Positions 4,687-5,731 of a stretch of 5,731 bases of DNA are shown piece by piece (position 1 is the stretch's first letter; each line of letters begins with the position of its first letter). Origin of the DNA: an uncultured bacterium (GTDB taxonomy: Bacteria > Actinomycetota > Coriobacteriia > Coriobacteriales > Coriobacteriaceae). Location: positions 1-5,731 of the forward strand of contig CAJMPF010000120.1 in the NCBI GenBank assembly GCA_905215195.1, written 5' to 3'. A model generated the notes under the pieces. That model saw only the letters and a list, made by a program, of their open reading frames with translations. It did not search any database and was not told the origin of the DNA. Both the position numbers and the translations under genes were made by a program.

Positions 4687-5731
4687 TGAAGGCGATCTGG
4701 CTTGCGTGCTGCGCGTGCGGCGATTACGGGCTGTTGCAGCGGGAAGTCGAGGGTCGTGATACGGGTGCACAGGTGCTTCGCGTGGGTGACCTGGACGGAC
4801 TGGTTTCCATGGCGCGGGCGTTTCCGTCGCGCCGCGGAGCTGCCATCATCGCGGCGTCTCTGTTCGATACCGAAGATGTGCGCAAGACTGTTGCGCGCCT
4901 GACGGCCGAAGGCCGCGTGAGTCGCGTGGTCGTGTTGATAGAAACGCTCGATCCGTCGGATATCGAGGGGCTGTTTCGCGCGGGGGCGACCGAGGTCATC
5001 GCTGCGCACAGTATATGCGGCAACGGGCGAGCGGGCGAGGGAGCGGTTGATTCCGATCGGCGCATGACGATTGAGCCCGATGCTTTTGTTGATAGGGAAC
5101 CCGGGGTGCCTCGCGCTACAAGAGGCCCGCGTGTTGATGATTATGGAAAAGCGGAAGCCGAGCATGGTCGGCGCCCCCGGAACCCCCTTGTATACGATGA
5201 CGCTGAAGGGCCGGCGCAGCATGCTGGCGACTCTCCGGCTGTAGATATGGGATACGTGCACGGCGTGAATCTGGCGGATGAACTCGACGAAGTTGAGGGC
5301 TTTGCCGGGTGCGGCGAGTTGTCGCTGATGCAGCATGAGCAGATTGCGCAGAACGAGCCTGCCTCGCAGACCGAACAAGCTGCCATGCCGGCCTGGACGC
5401 AGCGTGTAGTTGCGGCGGAGGAGACGGGGACGCTGTCACCGACGCCCGCCCCGCCGCCTCCGATGCCGCCGGCAGACGCTGCCGCTCCGCCGCATCGAGC
5501 TCCGGTCATCTGCGCCATTTCGGGTTCGGGCGGTTGCGGCAAGTCGACGATCGTTGCCACCATGGCACACGCATCGTCGCTGTTGGGCTTGCGTGCCGCC
5601 GTGCTCGACCTGGACCTGATGTTTGGAAACCTTTACGACCTGTTGGGTGCCGATGCCCCGCATGACATGGCGACGCTTATCGAGCCATCGGCTGCGGGCG
5701 CACTTGCCGAATCGGACATCGTGGCCGCCTC
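4686..5731 (+). CDS. CpaE/TadZ-like pilus ATPase (MinD/ParA superfamily), 3' end outside window
   Basis: Starts at ATG 4686 and stays open to the window edge: 348 complete codons plus two bases. Residues 1 to about 112 look like a degenerate response-regulator receiver fold, with strand-like VVVLIET followed by LFRAGATEVIA, and no visible phospho-acceptor Asp at the expected strand end (AAIIAAS). Residues about 113-272 form a low-complexity linker, acidic and then Pro-rich (TPAPPPPMPPAD). The P-loop ATPase domain begins near 273: Walker A SGSGGCGKST 279-288 (Lys286) and the DLDLMFGNLYDLLG segment with Asp308 and Asp310, typical of CpaE/MinD proteins. CpaE/TadZ proteins localise the Flp pilus machine at the cytoplasmic membrane. 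The MinD-type signature Lys early in the P-loop is Ser281 here. Switch II and the C-terminal part lie outside the window. Family confidence is high; naming it CpaE or TadZ depends on operon context. Confidence 0.85.
   Translation, partial: MKAIWLACCACGDYGLLQREVEGRDTGAQVLRVGDLDGLVSMARAFPSRRGAAIIAASLFDTEDVRKTVARLTAEGRVSRVVVLIETLDPSDIEGLFRAGATEVIAAHSICGNGRAGEGAVDSDRRMTIEPDAFVDREPGVPRATRGPRVDDYGKAEAEHGRRPRNPLVYDDAEGPAQHAGDSPAVDMGYVHGVNLADELDEVEGFAGCGELSLMQHEQIAQNEPASQTEQAAMPAWTQRVVAAEETGTLSPTPAPPPPMPPADAAAPPHRAPVICAISGSGGCGKSTIVATMAHASSLLGLRAAVLDLDLMFGNLYDLLGADAPHDMATLIEPSAAGALAESDIVAA

Noticed and set aside
3901..5378. Long - strand frames opposite the cpaB- and cpaE-like genes
   Set aside because: High GC keeps antisense frames open; their translations are Arg/Ala/His-rich with no recognisable motif, and the + strand proteins have clear family motifs.
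1..5731. CRISPR array, transposon, tRNA or phage system
   Set aside because: No regularly spaced direct repeats, transposase motifs, tRNA-like folds or phage genes were seen on either strand.

Overview
The window is about 5.7 kb of high-GC bacterial DNA with all genes on the + strand. Codon third positions are strongly G/C, GTG starts are used with good Shine-Dalgarno sites, and a Flp/Tad-type pilus operon begins near the right end. The gene content and protein style suggest an actinobacterium, most likely class Coriobacteriia (Collinsella-like). That placement is inference from style, not a database match.

Region 1 (1-2355) is one uninterrupted reading frame whose two parts belong to unrelated families. 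The first ~50 codons are the conserved N-terminal/central part of PrmC (HemK), the release-factor glutamine methyltransferase. From about base 140-156 the frame becomes a P2-type cation-transporting (calcium-like) ATPase that lacks its own N-terminus, M1, M2 and the start of the actuator domain. The switch falls in the short string Arg-Val-Leu-Glu, which fits both families. This is either a real deletion/recombination through microhomology or a chimeric assembly join, and it is the oddest thing in the window.

Region 2 (2356-2595) is intergenic and rich in structure. It holds an 88-bp imperfect palindrome with two 11-bp perfect arms per side, a third segment able to compete for one of those arms, and a canonical Rho-independent terminator just before the next gene.

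Region 3 (2596-3774) is rsgA, a complete circularly permuted ribosome-assembly GTPase with its zinc motif, closed by a strong terminator at 3792-3826.

Region 4 (3775-4026) is an intergenic control region with four copies of a GCTGAC/GTCAGC half-site in inverted and tandem arrangement, and a perfect TTGACA box.

Region 5 (4027 to the end) is the start of a Flp/Tad pilus operon. A CpaB/RcpC-like SAF-domain protein overlaps (TGATG) a CpaE/TadZ-like MinD/ParA-family ATPase that runs off the right edge. The two would work together in the cell-envelope assembly platform for Flp pili: CpaB in the periplasmic/secretin part and CpaE/TadZ as the cytoplasmic localisation factor. Apart from the chimeric frame and the regulatory structures, the gene content is conventional. 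I see no CRISPR array, insertion sequence, tRNA or rRNA.
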